From NCBI GenBank assembly GCA_958510875.1, contig OY294067.1:62756039-62820038 (forward strand): a DNA stretch of 64,000 bases, in the 5' to 3' direction. Every line of letters starts with the position of its first letter. Position 1 is the stretch's first letter. The stretch is from Endomychus coccineus. Lineage: Eukaryota; Arthropoda; Insecta; Coleoptera; Endomychidae. The translations under genes and the position numbers were made by a program. Shown piece after piece: positions 31,484 to 42,959 of this stretch. The notes beneath the pieces are model-generated. The model had not been told where the DNA came from and did not search any database. It saw nothing but the letters and a program-made list of their open reading frames with translations.

Positions 31484-34426
31484 ATGGATCAATTTATACG
31501 TGAATATGAAAATTCCAATATAGAAACCATTAATCTAGAGAATGTCAATGAAGCCAACTCAATATTAAATATAAATTCCAATGCCCAAAATTTTAAAATA
31601 GTTCATATAAATGTAAGGAGTTTAAGCAAAAATAGAGATAATTTGGATATATTTCTAGAACAATTTGATTAAAGTTTCCTTTGTATTATCTTAAGTGAAA
31701 CTTGGAATATAGTAAATATAGAAAATTTCAATCGAGATGGATACAATGTTATTTATAATAATGGTGACCTAAATAAAAATGATGGTGTTGTGATATATAT
31801 TAAGAAAGATATCAATCATAAATTCGAAATAACCGAGATTGGATGTATTAAAGGCATTAATTTATCCTTTACACATTGTGCAAAAACTTTTTATATACAA
31901 GGTATCTATAGGTCACCCTCAACAAATACACTGGAATTTATACAAAAATTACAAGAACATTTTGAAACTACATCATCAATTAACGACTACACCATTTTAA
32001 TTGGTGACATAAATATTGATTTATTAGAGATAAATGAAATCTCCTCTGAATATTTAAATCTACTACCTAACTTTGGTTTCTTATCCTATATAAATGCTCC
32101 TACACGAGTACAAAAAAATTCAGCAACTTGTATTGATCATATCTTTATGAGATCAAAAGAAAAAGTAGAAGATTATACATTGCCTATAATAGTACAAACT
32201 CATATTACGGATCAGTACCCAGTGATATTACAATTAGTCATGCCCAAAAATGAAATCAAACAAATGGTAAAATGTGAAAATTATATTAAATTTATAAACT
32301 ACAAGATGTTATTAAAAGATTTGGAGACTACTAACTGGCACGATATTACTAATGATCCATCTATTGAATCTGCAACAAATAAATTTATTAGCTTAATATC
32401 TACAAAAATAAAAATACGTACTAAATTAGCAAAACGAAATAAAATTAAGAAGAGAAAGGAATGGATTACAAATGGGATTATAAAATCTATTGAACATAGG
32501 GATAAACTCTTTCAGAACCTGCGAAAATCACCATCTGAAGCACTAAAAATTCAATACAAAACATATCGGAATAAATTAAATGAGTTAATTAAAAAATCAA
32601 AAATATCTTTTTATAGGAAAAAATTAATGAAAGAAAAACTATGCAGCAAAAAAATTTGGGACATAGTTCAAGAAATAAATTGCAGACAAAAGAAAATTCA
32701 CTATCCAATTAAAACAATAATGAATGATGAAAAAAAAATTGAAATAACTAATACAAATGAAGTTTGTGAATATTTTAATACTAAATTTATAACAATGAGA
32801 AAATCTCTTGCAAAAAATATCCAACCAATCAACATAGCAGAATATAATCCTAATATGGCCAATTCTATGTTTTTAGCCCAAACAGAACAATATGAGGTAT
32901 TAGAATGTATAAATTCTTTAAAAAATAATAAATCCCCTGGAATTGATGATATAAAGTCTGAAACATTAAAAATTATAGCTGCGTGTATATTGTACCCACT
33001 AACAAATATAATAAATAGAATCTTAGAATCAGGTGAATGTCCAACAGCTTTCAAAACATCAATTGTAAAGCCTATATTTAAAAAAGGGGACAAGATGAAT
33101 ATCACTAATTATAGGCCCATCTCTTTGATCACAAACTTCACAAAAATTTTTGAAAAAATAATTAAAAAAAGGTTAAATAATTATATTGAAAAGTATAACC
33201 TTATTTCTGCACAACAATTCGGATTCAGGACTGGAAAATCCACAGAAGATGCAATTGCTATACTTACAAAAAATATATATAATGCTTTGGATAAAGGAAA
33301 GCCTTCGATAGCAATTTTTATAGATCTAGCGAAGGCTTTCGACACCGTAAGCCACCCTCATCTATTAGACACATTAGAAAAAAATGGTATAAGAGACTTA
33401 CCCTTAAAGCTGATAACCAATTATTTATCAGACAGGAAACAATGTGTTGAAATTGGCTCCAGTAGAAGTGAATTTCAATGCATACGATACGGAGTTCCAC
33501 AGGGTACTGTACTTGGCCCACTTTTATTTACCTTATACATGAATAGTTTATTTAAGTGATATCACTGGACTAATTCTCAGTTTTGCAGACGACACTGTGA
33601 TCTTCTATGAAGGGGTTAACTGGACAAGTCTTAAAAAAGTAATAGAAAGGAATTTGTCAAAATAAAGACTTGGTTTGATTCGAAATTGCTAACAATAAAC
33701 TTTGAAAAAACTCTTTTCGTGCCCTTTACATGTAAAAAGCCATCATTACCCAAATATAAAGAATTAAATGTAGTAGTTAATGATACACTCACATTTTCAA
33801 TAGCTTCTTCGTATACAACTAAATATCTAGGTATTCATATAGATTCCCATCTTCGTTGGGACATCCATATAAATAATTTGCTAAAAAAGCTAAGGGGAAT
33901 GATTTATCCTTTTAGTTGCCTTAAAAATATTCTAGATATTAAGCAACTTAAAATAACTTACCTTGCTTTAGTAGAATCACAATTAAGGTACGGAATAATT
34001 GGGTGGGGAGGAATATCAAAAACACTTCTAAAAAATCTCATAATACTACAAAAAAGAATACTGAAAATAATGTTAAAAATACAAAAAACTTACAGCACCC
34101 TTGCACTATATAAAGATGCTTGCGTAATGGACATTCGCCAACTATATTTTGAGAATTTAGCTCAGCAAATGTACGATGCAACTAAAATTAGTATACACGA
34201 CGATTATGAAACGAGGAATAAAAATAAACTTATTAGTGAAACGGTACAAAAAACAATAGGGCAACGATGTCATACATATCTTGCCCCAAAAGTGTATAAC
34301 TTCATTCCCGATGAAATAAAAAACATAAAAATTATCAAGTTGTTTAAAAAAAGATGTAAAAAATTTATACTAAATTGTAACCGTGATGAAATAAACAAAA
34401 TAATTGATGCTAAGAATATATTCTAA
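31484..34426 (+). pseudogene. Non-LTR ORF2: APE endonuclease and reverse transcriptase
   Basis: About 980 codons: endonuclease (HINVRSLSKN, ILSETW, GVVIYIKKDI, GIYRSPS, ILIGDINIDLL, TCIDHIF, then ITDQYPV), RT (SIAIFIDLAKAFDTV motif A, GVPQGTVLGPLLFTLYMNSL motif B, FADD motif C near 33586) and a thumb/C-terminal part (TTKYLGIHIDSHLRW, YLALVESQLRYGIIGWGG). Lesions seen: TAA at 31670-31672, a frameshift near 33556 and a compensating one near 33662. The endonuclease His of the usual S-D-H-x-P motif is Gln. The protein nicks target DNA and reverse-transcribes the element RNA. Confidence 0.9.
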
Positions 34427-34793
34427 ATGTAGATGTATATTGTGTACTTGCAAACATGAAATTAACAACGGAGACTACTGGATGGGATATGCGTATTTGT
34501 TAATTTCTTCTCCACTTTACCATGTCGAAAATAAATAAATTAAATTGTTATTTTTACTGTATACCATATTACTTCGCTATATTGTTAATTCTGTTAAATA
34601 GTTATTTTTATTGTATATTAAATTGTTGTTGCCTAAAACACGCTCAAGTACTTACTGTGTAGGCAGAAATTGTATTGCATGATATTCTTAAACATTAAAC
34701 TACCTATATGTACTCTAAAATACCTACTGTAAACAAGGAAAAATTGTGTAATACGTGCAATAAAATTCTTCTTTATCTTATCTTATCTTATCA
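34427..34793 (+). other. Retrotransposon 3' UTR and microsatellite tail
   Basis: Follows the ORF2 stop and ends AAAATTCTTCTTTATC plus about three TTATC units. A pentanucleotide tail instead of poly(A) is characteristic of CR1/L2-like elements. Confidence 0.65.
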
Positions 34794-34794
34794 A

Positions 34795-34940
34795 TCAGAC
34801 AAATTCTCTCTTCTGGATATAATGTAAGAGCTTCAGCGTATGTTTGGGAGCCGAACTCTAAACATGTGAACAGTACTCCAGGACAGGCCGAGTCAAGGTC
34901 GAATGATAGAGACAAGTGATAACCTTGAAAATTTGTCCCT
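34795..34940 (-). pseudogene. Non-LTR RT fragment
   Basis: The minus strand reads LYHSTLTRPVLEYCSHV, a stop, then SSAPKHTLKLLHYIQKRE. This matches the IRPVLEYCSHVWSSAP motif after the RT palm. It is the same family as 23.96-24.37 kb. Confidence 0.65.
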
Positions 34941-35084
34941 GTCGTCATCCCAACAGTTTACAGAAATAATGCACTGGTTCTCTTGAAATAATTTATATGT
35001 TAATACAGATATAATCTCCCACCAAAATAATGATACAAACCAAATCAATATCGAAACACTTTATGGAGAAATACGGGGACAGCA

Positions 35085-35530
35085 AATGTTAATGTTTTCG
35101 GAATTCACATAGATAAAAAGTTAGATGGGAAAATACATACACATAACCTCAAAACGCTGCAGTGCTAGATTCGCAATATCTACTATGAGAAGAAATATTG
35201 GTATGGAAGGAGCAATAACAGTATATTACGCTTATTTCTACAGCATAGTCCAATATGGTGTAGTGTTTTGGGGACATTCGGTAGATATAAACAGCACATT
35301 CATAATACAAAAAAGAGTCCTCAGAGCCATTTGTGGGATTAAACGAACTGAATCCTGTAGGAGTCATTTTGAAATTGTGAAAATACTCACATTTACAAAT
35401 CTATATCGTTATCCCTTACAAGCTTTCAAAAAGAAACATGGACTATTTGCAGATGTTCACAATTAGGAAACACGCAACAAAAACAATTATGTACCACTCA
35501 ACTTTGATTGATTTGATTGATTGACTAGAA
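35085..35530 (+). pseudogene. Non-LTR RT C-terminal fragment
   Basis: The plus strand reads VFGIHIDKKLDGKIHTHNL, then in the next frame TMRRNIGMEGAITVYYAYFY, SIVQYGVVFWGHSVDINSTF and IIQKRVLRAICGIKRTESCR. This is the thumb region of another CR1/Jockey-like family, with one frameshift. It ends near TTGATTGATTTGATTGATTG, a possible simple-repeat 3' tail. The catalytic part is absent. Confidence 0.8.
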
Positions 35531-37230
35531 AAGATCATTTTTGAAGTTAAAACTTCTTTAGTTGCGTTGAGCTATTCCAGATGAGCGGTAAAACCATTAG
35601 TCCGACACGTCCCGTCAGGCTGTAGCTTTTGTTATGATTTCATTTCCTAAACAATAAAAATGATAAAAATTAGAACTTGCCGAACATTGAAAATCAGAAA
35701 AGATTAATGGAAAGATATTATATGGAATTAAAAACAATATTAAAAGTTAAATAATATTTAGTATAATATAATAAACAATGTAAAACATAATAAACAACAA
35801 TGTAATTAGAATTAGAAGTGTAAAACAAGAATTTCAGTGAAAGTGAATAAACGTAGGTACAGTGTTACGAAGGCAGAAATCATAATTAAAATGATTACAA
35901 AAACTATCATGAGATAGCACAAACTATTGAAAAATGTTATAGATATAAGTTAGGATTAGTAAATTTGAGTTATATAATGTTAAAGAAATGTTATTGATAT
36001 ATTATATTATGTATTAGTTTTTAAGAATGACAACTGTCAAATTTATAATAATTATTGGAATAATCATATTAATAATAACCTTATCATAGGTTATCTTATA
36101 CCAAACTGTGTGGAAAAATGTTGTGATTCAAAATTTATAGAAGACTAAATTCTGATTGGTCGAGACGGATTATAAACGTCAGACGGGTAACAATGTAAAA
36201 CTTATGTCAGTTTGCAACAATCATCAAAGCATTCTTGATAGGTAAAGAAAGCACCTCATAGGTGGATTATGACATCAAGTAGCGTCGGTTTTGGAGGCCT
36301 ATAAAAGGCATCTGAAGACAAGCCAAGTCAGTTAGCAATCAACATCTGAAGAGTTAAGGTACTCCTGCAACTCATAAAATTTTCCATAACCTTAGTTTAT
36401 TGGATAAACATCGGTGAACTCAAGTGTTCCACTCTTCGAAAAGTTCAAAGTAACCGAAGTTAGTAAATAATTTCAACAAGTCAAGTAGTGCTCCAAGTCT
36501 ACGAACAAAGTTTAAAGGTTACAATAACCTACAATTACTAAGTAACATCGAACGATAGCCAGGCTTCGATAAAGTTCCAATCCATCATTGAAGAGTTTTA
36601 TATCTTTAATAAAAGAATAAAACTAAGTTAACAATTTGATTTCAAAAGAAGTAACCATAGTTTACCTGTGTTTATTGTGTATAGCAGAGAATTTGTGTAC
36701 GGTTAAAGTGAATTATTAAATTAATAAGAAGATCAAGCCAATTGAACATTGCCTACATTTTAAAACATATTCTTGGATATAAACTAAACGTAAGTTTATT
36801 TATTATTTCTCCATTGTATTATTATCTGTCTGTAAATCTGAAAGAAAGATTGTAGATTATAACTTTGTAAACAAAGATTAATAGTAAATAATTTTGAGGT
36901 TAGATCATAGATCTATTTGAACATAACATTGTAAAAATTGATACCCGAGATAAATTAGAGTCATAGAAATTTAAATATTAAAAGTTTTAACATTCAAAGA
37001 ACATTGTGTTCAATTCCATATATAATTCCATATAAAAATAAAAAGGTACAAGTTCATTGTTCAATTCAAAACAAACAAAAGATTCAAAATAAATAAAATG
37101 CAATAAGAAAGCTAGCCGATAGAATTCAAAACATTGAAAGAATCAAATTAATCAAATAATTCATAATTAAATAATAAGCTCAAAAGAGTTAGGTTAACAC
37201 CTTATATATTAGGTATTATGTATACTGCTG
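35531..37230. other. Long non-coding stretch, possible LTR-like promoter
   Basis: AT-rich, without coding frames. It contains the strong core-promoter arrangement at 36300-36335. No LTR ends or target duplication could be demonstrated. Confidence 0.35.
36300..36335 (+). promoter_or_regulatory. TATA box plus arthropod initiator
   Basis: TATAAAAG at 36300 is followed by TCAGT at 36328-36332. The initiator A falls about 30 bp downstream of the TATA start, the spacing of RNA polymerase II core promoters with the arthropod Inr. No gene follows closely, so it may come from a solo LTR or an unidentified transcription unit. Confidence 0.4.
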
Positions 37231-37738
37231 CGTGCGCAACTACTCGGGTCAGGCGTCAGGCAGTCTGTTTATACGCTTACATACGTGTGCATATCTGAGT
37301 CGGATACTCGACGTTATTCATTTACTCAATCCTCCGTCCTCGTGCAGATGAAAGTTATATTTTTATTGAATGTTTTAATTGTACATTGTGTACTTAGTAT
37401 CGTATTTACGTGCAAGGTCTTAAATATTGTGAATATAATTCTTGTCATAAGAATATAACATTAGTGATTACAAGTGAGAACTTTTGCATGTGTACTACAC
37501 ATTGATGACGTTGTGTTATATCTAGTTTATTATTTTCATTGTTCGAATGTTTGATCACAGTATCAAATATAATAGTGAGTATCGTCTTGATGCTTTTTTT
37601 AATACCACTAATACCAAAGTACAACATTTTATTTCAAATAATTATTTGTGGTGTAATTTACGATCATACTGTCATTTGACGGAAATGTTTATATGTTTAT
37701 ATTTCGCGTTTCCTTTTAGATTATTTGAACATTGGTCC
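37231..37738 (+). other. Sequence upstream of Helentron fragment
   Basis: A locally GC-richer patch (about 37230-37350) without a coding frame, then AT-rich DNA leading into the endonuclease fragment. It may belong to the same Helentron, but no terminus was recognised. Confidence 0.3.
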
Positions 37739-38127
37739 GAATTGAAGATGTCTACGGATGGTGGTAAAAGAAAAAACAATGATGAATTATCGGAAAAATT
37801 TGACAATGTACCGATGATATTAAGTGGGGACTTCAATAATAATTTTGCAGATGATAAAAATCTACCGTTAATACATTTTTTGAATGAATCATTAGATTTA
37901 ACTGTCCAACGATCGAAAAGTCAGCACTACAAAATATAAAACGACGATCGATGCGGTTTTTACAAGACATTTATATAAATTCAAATCAAACATTTTTATT
38001 TTTTATTTCAGTTACCATAAGCCTATTGTATTATTTTTCGAATATAACAATATGATGGATAGTACAAATAATTTAAGTATCGTCGAAGTTACCGATAATG
38101 ACGCCGCAAATGAAGAGAAAGCTGTTT
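37739..38127 (+). pseudogene. Helentron endonuclease C-terminal fragment
   Basis: Frame 1 reads KFDNVPMILSGDFNNNFADD with the G-D-F-N of an endonuclease/exonuclease/phosphatase fold. After a one-base shift near 37921 it continues STTKYKTTIDAVFTRHL, then YFSYHKPIVLFFEYNN to a stop at about 38125. The same sequence order (ESTTKYGTTIDAVFSRYL) occurs in the 43.6 kb copy, where it is joined to a helicase end. It is therefore assigned to the nuclease domain of a Helentron-type Rep-helicase protein. Confidence 0.65.
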
Positions 38128-39094
38128 AACATTACTTTCATTTACATCGATGTAAATATCAATAAATAATATGTTTCGAAAATAAAATAATGTGTATTTA
38201 TTATGATGACTATCGGGTTACATTCATACTCTTTACAGGGATTGTACCGCCCATTATACGTTTTTTATTATTAAATATAAAAATGTATATAATTGTTGAT
38301 TGAAATGCTGACATTTGTGAAAACTAAAGAAAAACTAATTATATTAGTTTTCATTTTAAAATAATAAAATTGTAATTCCGGATGCTACAATAATTCAAAG
38401 ATAACATAAAATAAATTTAATGTCAGTTTTCATTTCTGTCAGCAGTGCTCGGTGATTGCCCGTATTTTTACATAGCAATAAAAACAATCAATCACCGTCT
38501 TCAATGACAGGAATGATTTCGATAAACATTTAAAAAATTAAGGTGAAACAATTCAAACCCACGTTTATTGCAATACTAGAGAATTTTTCAACACTTTTGC
38601 AAATATAACGAAAACTTATTATTGATCTCATTTGATAGAAACAGCCTCGACTGTCGAAGGCTGAAATTGTTTGACGGATATGCAGAATGTCGTGGAATAC
38701 TTGGAGAAACACTAAAAATTAATTTAAGTTACTAGTGATTCGGGCTTAACAGGTTGGACAACCTTGTGGCGTAATAAATTCCCGTCGCATTCCGGTTTGT
38801 CGTTTCAAGCCACCGTTGAATATCGTCACTGGCTGCACGTGACTTATTGTGTTCATTTCGTCACTTAACTAACTTCAGAAACCTCAAAGCTTTCAACGAT
38901 ATTAATAACTTCCACAATAAACACAATGTACCATGTTCTGATTATACAGGTTTCTATGCTTTGAGATATTTATAAGGAATAAAACGTTTTTTCATTCTGT
39001 GTAAATATTAGAATCAACTGTGATAACTTTGTTATACTGCAAGCAAATAATACAAATAGCAACTCTCAATTCAAAGAAGTTTAATATTTTTACT
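38128..39094. other. Non-coding
   Basis: AT-rich; no gene, RNA or repeat boundary recognised. The first few hundred bases may be the Helentron 3' tail. Confidence 0.35.
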
Positions 39095-39215
39095 CCTTAT
39101 AGAAATATGAAACCCATGTAACAATCGAGACGCAAATGAATATATGTATAAATTTATTTGTTTCTACATGGATTTCGCCAGATTACAATGATAATTTCTC
39201 TCTAATCAAGGTCGA
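39095..39215 (-). repeat. Partial 379-nt hammerhead repeat, no ribozyme left
   Basis: The minus strand reads TTGATTAGAGAGAAATTATC, ATTGTAATCTGGCGAAATCC, then TCTCGATTGTTACATGGGTT. It matches the segment after the hammerhead of the 42.2 kb copy through the start of the next unit. Confidence 0.5.
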
Positions 39216-40131
39216 CCAGTATAGTCCAGTAAATAAGCCGGGAAAAAGTGCCAAAAGTCTAAAAGCGGGGAAATAGCTAGAATTTGAGATATTATTTTTG
39301 CATCGTGTTCCTTGGAATTCCCAGGAGTATTCATTACACTTAACCTGTTTGCGGGCGGCAAAAATGACGAAGTTTGGGGCGATTGAGGTCTCCGAAATTG
39401 AGCTTCCAAAAAAAAATAATTCATAATGAAATTTTGTCTTGAAAATCTGTACTTGGTGGTTTTCGAGGACGCTGATCACGAATCCGAGGTCTGATTTATG
39501 AAATTCAATATGGCGGACCGAAAATCGAGCTATTTTCCATAAAAAAATTTGAAATGCACATTTTGTCATGAAAATATATACTCGGGGGTTTTCGAGGTCG
39601 CTGATTGCGAGTCTGAGGTCTAATTAGGTAAATTCAAAATGGCGGTTCGAAAGTAGAGTAATTTTCTCATGAAAATCCTGTTTCTTCAGTTTTTGGGCTG
39701 AAAGGGTACTTGGGGCTTTCTGAGGTAGCTGATTACGAATCTGAGGTATAATTAACGTAAATTATAAAAAATATGAAGTAAAATTGTATCAGACTTGAGA
39801 AACACGGGAGTTATAGGATAGAGTAGGCTATTATTTTTCTTGGGTTGTTACAACCCTACTTGTAAACAAGTGAAAACGAAATCTCCAACGTCAGCGTAAA
39901 TGAAAAGTAAACCAGGATTTTGATGAGAAAATGACTTTGCTTCCGATACGCCATTTTGAATTTATAAAATTAGATATCAGATTCGTAATCACCGGCCTCG
40001 AAAATCCCCAAGTATAAATTTTCAACAAAAAAACTAAAATAAAACAGGATTTTCATGAGAAAATTACTCTACTTTCGAACCGCCATTCTGAATTTACCTA
40101 ATTAGACCTCAGACTCATAATCAGCGATCAG

Positions 40132-41416
40132 CAGGCCCGTAGCCAGAAATTTGGTTTGGGGGGGGGGGCGGAAATGGTTGATGGGTGTCTTGCAAGGATA
40201 TTTGTTATTAAAGTTGGACTCATTAGAGAAAAACTGCTTTATTGTTATTAATATCATCACTGTATTTTAATTGTCAGTCAAGCACATACACATCAATTGT
40301 CAAACTGAAACGTCAATTTCAGTAGACAAAATTTAAAATTTTAACTTTCGCGATTTCTTTGCTGCCATAATCTCAAGAACCTCATTCCGATCGATACCTA
40401 AGTTTCCATGAATTGACAGTACGGCGAGTGCACTAAGTCTTTCGTTGCCCGTTGAGTTACGTAAGTAAGTCTTGATTCTTTTCATTGTCGAAAATGACCT
40501 TTCCACACTTGCCGTTGTGACCGGAAGAGTTGCCAAAACTGTTAATAGATATTTGATTGTTGGAAATCTGCTCTTGTCACAAAAATCCAATACTTGTAAA
40601 GCCTCGGCATCTTTCTCGAGTCCCGATAATTTCTCACACCACAACTTATACTCAGCTTTTACAGCGGATTCTGAGACTCGATCATCGAAGTATGGCGAAA
40701 GATGATGCAAGTCATCTACTTTTTCAATTACAGCAAATCCAGGGAGAAGTATCTGTAAGCTTGATAAGATTCCCGCGTTCTCATTAAGAAATTTGTCAGA
40801 CAAATTCTGAATCAGCGTATCGAGGCAAGGAATAAAAACAGCAGACCGAAAGTACGATTCAACAGAGTCTGTTTGATAATTGGAACGAGTTGTTTGCTTC
40901 AACGTGAGTCTCGGAACTTTCAGCTCCATATCGAATGTATCGTTTGCAAGCTTTTCAGCTGCTATAAAAATTTTGCTGAACGATACTTCTGCAGTTTTTC
41001 GTTCTTCTTGAAGCATGTTCACGAAATCTACTGCTGATGCCAAATCACGTGACTTTTCTTGCAGTTGAACTGACATAGGAAGCTGAATTGTCTGTTACCA
41101 GTAAACTGTGTGAAAACCAACACTTGTCTAGTAAAAGCGTATTTTATGTTTCACAAGCAATTTTTGATGATCGGATTCGAGATAATCGATCCAGAATTCC
41201 AGATCAAAAAGTAATCTTTTGTTCAAATGTTCTAATAGAGATATTATGTATGTCTCACAGGCGTGAAGTTGTCATAAAAAATATGGCTTATTATCGATAG
41301 ACATATTTTTAAAACATGATTCACATCTTCAGGAAAATTTTAGGGTTAACGGAATTTCGGGGGGGGGGGGGTGGCTGGTGCCGGGCCCGTCGGGCCCACG
41401 GCTGGCTACGGGCCTG
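40132..41416 (-). mobile_element. hAT transposon, 8-bp TSD
   Basis: A 1285-bp element with perfect 15-bp TIRs CAGGCCCGTAGCCAG, each followed inward by a G-rich run, flanked by the exact 8-bp duplication GCGATCAG (40124-40131 and 41417-41424). It encodes only the C-terminal part of a hAT transposase, so it is internally deleted. It is inserted in the right arm of the 39.3-41.8 kb palindrome. Confidence 0.92.
40333..41076 (-). pseudogene. hAT transposase C-terminal part (ZMYM/DUF4371-like)
   Basis: A 247-codon uninterrupted frame. It contains VESYFRSAVFIPCLDTLIQN and FLNENAGILSSLQILLPGF, then the hAT dimerisation signature LPVTTASVERSFSTMKRIKT, YLRNSTGNERLSALAVLSIH and an Arg/Lys-rich end (AAKKSRKLKF). 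Intact relatives are 600 aa or longer and carry a BED/zinc finger and the D-D-E core. Here the N-terminal half is missing, so it cannot act alone, but dimerisation could persist. The open frame suggests a recent insertion. Confidence 0.85.
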
Positions 41417-41825
41417 GCGATCAGCCCTACTTCCGGCCCGTCATTTTGTATTTACCTAATAAGACCCCAGATTCCTAATCAGTGACCTCGAAAACCCCCA
41501 GAGTATGTATTTTCGAGGCAAAATGTCCATTAAAAAATATTTATTAACGGAAAATAGCTCCACACCCGGTTGGCCATACTGAGTTTCCTGAATCGGACCT
41601 CGGATTCGTGATCAGTTACCTTGAAAACCACCCGATTACAGATTATCAAGGCGAAATTGTCATTACAATTTTTTTTTTGAGAGCTCAATTTTGGGGGCAA
41701 TTCGGGGGCTTTAACCGCCCCTAACTTCATCATTTTTGGCGTCCACAAACAAGTTAAGTGTATTGAATACTCCGGCGGGTCCAAGGAACACGATGCAAAA
41801 AGAATTTTTCAAATGTATCCACTGC

Positions 41826-41905
41826 ACTAGTGACATTACAAACTAATACTTCTGGGCAGCCGTTTCGCTCTTATCATAGAGCTCATCGGTAGAACGAGAA
41901 CCACA
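41826..41905 (-). repeat. Partial inverted 379-nt repeat with hammerhead
   Basis: The minus strand holds GGTTCTCGTTCTACCGATGA, stem II, GAAACGG, AGAAGTATTAG and TTTGTAATGTCACTAG, which is the hammerhead and its 3' flank only. It lies inverted directly beside the full unit at 41.91-42.33 kb. Confidence 0.6.
41850..41894 (-). ncRNA. Type I hammerhead, 379-nt family, mutated core
   Basis: TTCTA, CCGATGA, GCTCT-ATGATA-AGAGC, GAAA, C-GGCT-G, CC, CAGAA. Stem II is perfect. CUGAUGA has U4 changed to C and the cleavage triplet is GCC rather than GUC, so no activity is expected. Confidence 0.7.
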
Positions 41906-41909
41906 AACA

Positions 41910-42335
41910 AATGAATGCTTTCATACATTCATTTGTACCTCGATTGATGCATTGGTTCTGTTTGGTGTCACCACCTGGTACTCAAGTAGTTCAACATTAC
42001 TCATTCCTTTGAAAGTTCGAGAAATCTATTAGTCAATTGTTTGAACCTTAAGTGAGACATCTATTCATAGAAGGCGTTGCATAATTTTGTTTTTTTACCA
42101 CGCTGTATGGCGATTATGTACTTCCAACACAATGATCTGTTAGTAACGTTACAAACTTTCTCGTTCTACTGATGAGTTCTATGAGAAGAGTGAAACAGCT
42201 GTCTAGAATTATTAGTTTTTGATGTTACTGATGGATCAAGATTAGAGAAACTTCATCATTGTTATCTGAGAAAAGCCAACTAGAAATAAATGAATGTATT
42301 CATACGCTCATTTGTACCTCGATTGAGCAGAAAAC
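41910..42335 (+). repeat. Complete 379-nt retrozyme-like unit
   Basis: The block ATTTGTACCTCGATTGA occurs at 41931 and 42310, a direct repeat of period 379. Between them are TGGTTCTGTTTGGTGTCACC, AAAGTTCGAGAAATCTATTA, AGTGAGACATCTATTCATAG, the hammerhead at 42164-42208, and ACTGATGGATCAAGATTAGA. The same order and unit length are seen at 14.1-14.5 kb. No protein is encoded. Confidence 0.75.
42164..42208 (+). ncRNA. Type I hammerhead ribozyme, 379-nt family, intact
   Basis: Stem I TTCTA (42164-42168), CTGATGA, stem II GTTCT/AGAGT with ATGAGA loop (two G-T wobbles where the sister copy has Watson-Crick pairs), GAAA (42192-42195), C-AGCT-G, cleavage triplet GTC (42201-42203), then TAGAA (42204-42208). 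The catalytic core is fully canonical, without the extra T seen in the PLE copies. Confidence 0.85.
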
Positions 42336-42959
42336 TTTTACATAAATTAGTTGAATTTAATTATTTCTCCCCACTTTATTTTTACTTCCAATGTTATTCT
42401 TATCAAATTTATGAAAAGAAAATGTGAATTTTGTTTTATTCCGACTTCGGTGCTTAATACAGATGAAAAGCTCGCAATTATCGATTTCATATGTATTTTT
42501 ATCTCTTCGACCAAATGGCACATATCCCACACATTTATTTACTCATAAAAATTTATTGCACCCATGCCAGTCATGTTTCTATTTTAATATGACTATATTA
42601 TTGTCGAAAATACTCGTATAACATATTCGAATATATAGATTACGAACCTGCATATAGGAAGTTTTATTTTACTGATTTAATAATAACATGCAAACTCATA
42701 TTTCAAAATCTCGATCACCTGTGATATTTTAGAGGGTTGGGTCCGAGAATGGAATTAGAATAGACAGATAGTACGCGAATGCAATGATTTGTCTAAAATA
42801 CGCATATTAGTGTCAGTATAGATTTATCTCCTGTATCATACTAAATGTAATTCTTAGACTTTGACTTGTCAACTATCATTTGTGATCTGTGGGTCTATGC
42901 AAAGATTGATAAAAACACGTTTCCTGTTAGATTCAATAGACAGAGGTTTGGTTCTACAG
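42336..42959. other. Non-coding
   Basis: AT-rich; short frames only, nothing recognised. Confidence 0.4.

Larger units (their letters stand above)
28381..34793 (+). mobile_element. Nearly full-length non-LTR retrotransposon with PLE inserted in ORF1
   Basis: Contains a 5' UTR (about 28381-28588), ORF1 (28589-28925 plus 30271-30808), a spacer, ORF2 with APE endonuclease and RT (31484-34426) and a 3' UTR. It ends in a short TTATC repeat (about 34770-34793). The two-ORF layout, APE-type nuclease and microsatellite tail fit CR1/L2-type elements, though the clade was not tested. The copy has few lesions (one stop in ORF1, one stop and two frameshifts in ORF2, and the PLE insertion), so it is fairly young. 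Confidence 0.85.
39288..41805. repeat. Large palindrome, split by a hAT element
   Basis: The left arm (about 39288-39830) and right arm (about 39870-40131 plus 41417-41800) are inverted and about 75-85% alike by eye. For example, TTGCATCGTGTTCCTTGG at 39297 faces CCAAGGAACACGATGCAA at 41780. CTGAGGTCTAATTAGGTAAA recurs in both. Arms contain repeated 'GGGGGTTTTCGAGGTCGCTG' modules, also found in the 18.4-19.4 kb element. No transposase of its own was seen. Confidence 0.7.
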
